6,145 bases of DNA from CAYPUG01 sp964413905. GTDB taxonomy: Bacteria > Chloroflexota > Anaerolineae > JAADDB01. This document shows positions 6,144-6,145 of this stretch, piece after piece. The stretch covers positions 1-6,145 of the forward strand of contig CAYPUG010000132.1 of NCBI GenBank assembly GCA_964413905.1, written 5' to 3'. The position numbers and the translations under genes were made by a program. The stretch's first letter is position 1; each line of letters begins with the position of its first letter. The notes below the pieces were generated by a model that was not told the DNA's origin, ran no database searches, and worked only from the letters and a program-made list of their open reading frames with translations.

Positions 6144-6145
6144 TG
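6143..6145 (+). CDS. Likely start codon of a further operon gene (cut by the window edge)
   Basis: The stop TAA 6141-6143 overlaps ATG 6143-6145 as TAATG, a common junction between co-translated genes, and a good GGAGG precedes it. Only the start codon is visible, so nothing can be said of the product. Confidence 0.45.

Overview
The window looks like the interior of one plus-strand operon from a bacterium that is probably a member of the Chloroflexota. The evidence for this is two large membrane proteins with the YYY-type (DUF2298, Chlor_Arch_YYY) signature, a family known mainly from Chloroflexota and Archaea. Both end in a C-terminal beta-rich domain of the 'VFVHxLD...VAQADH' kind, which I associate with Chloroflexota membrane glycosyltransferases. 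Shine-Dalgarno-like sites and GTG starts also fit bacteria. The assignment is inferred from family knowledge, not from a database search.

Layout: the last 17 codons of an upstream gene (1-54) overlap the GTG of the first complete gene in a GTGA junction. The first complete gene (51-2612) encodes an 853-residue polytopic DUF2298 protein. After 9 nt comes a 327-residue membrane-anchored or exported protein (2622-3605) made of LVIVD-type repeats with a nearly perfect 42-residue period, consistent with a seven-bladed beta-propeller. After 12 nt comes a second DUF2298 protein of 841 residues (3618-6143), a clear paralogue of the first along its whole length. Its stop overlaps a likely next start codon in a TAATG junction at the right edge. 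There is no gene-free stretch longer than 12 nt, and no promoter, terminator, RNA gene, mobile element or CRISPR array is visible.

How the genes may work together: the DUF2298 proteins have the layout of GT-C-type membrane glycosyltransferases. Each has many membrane helices, conserved acidic and His residues in predicted outward-facing loops (E...GEH, TEFP...GDLHPH, YLEDF.GGRYNT), and a roughly 285-residue extracytoplasmic C-terminal part. The family has no established biochemical function that I can cite. A reasonable hypothesis is that the paired paralogues act on lipid-linked sugars or cell-surface glycans, and that the propeller is an outward-facing partner or scaffold. The most distinctive points are the paralogue-propeller-paralogue order and a 17-residue stretch that is identical in both paralogues although 9 of its 17 codons differ silently.
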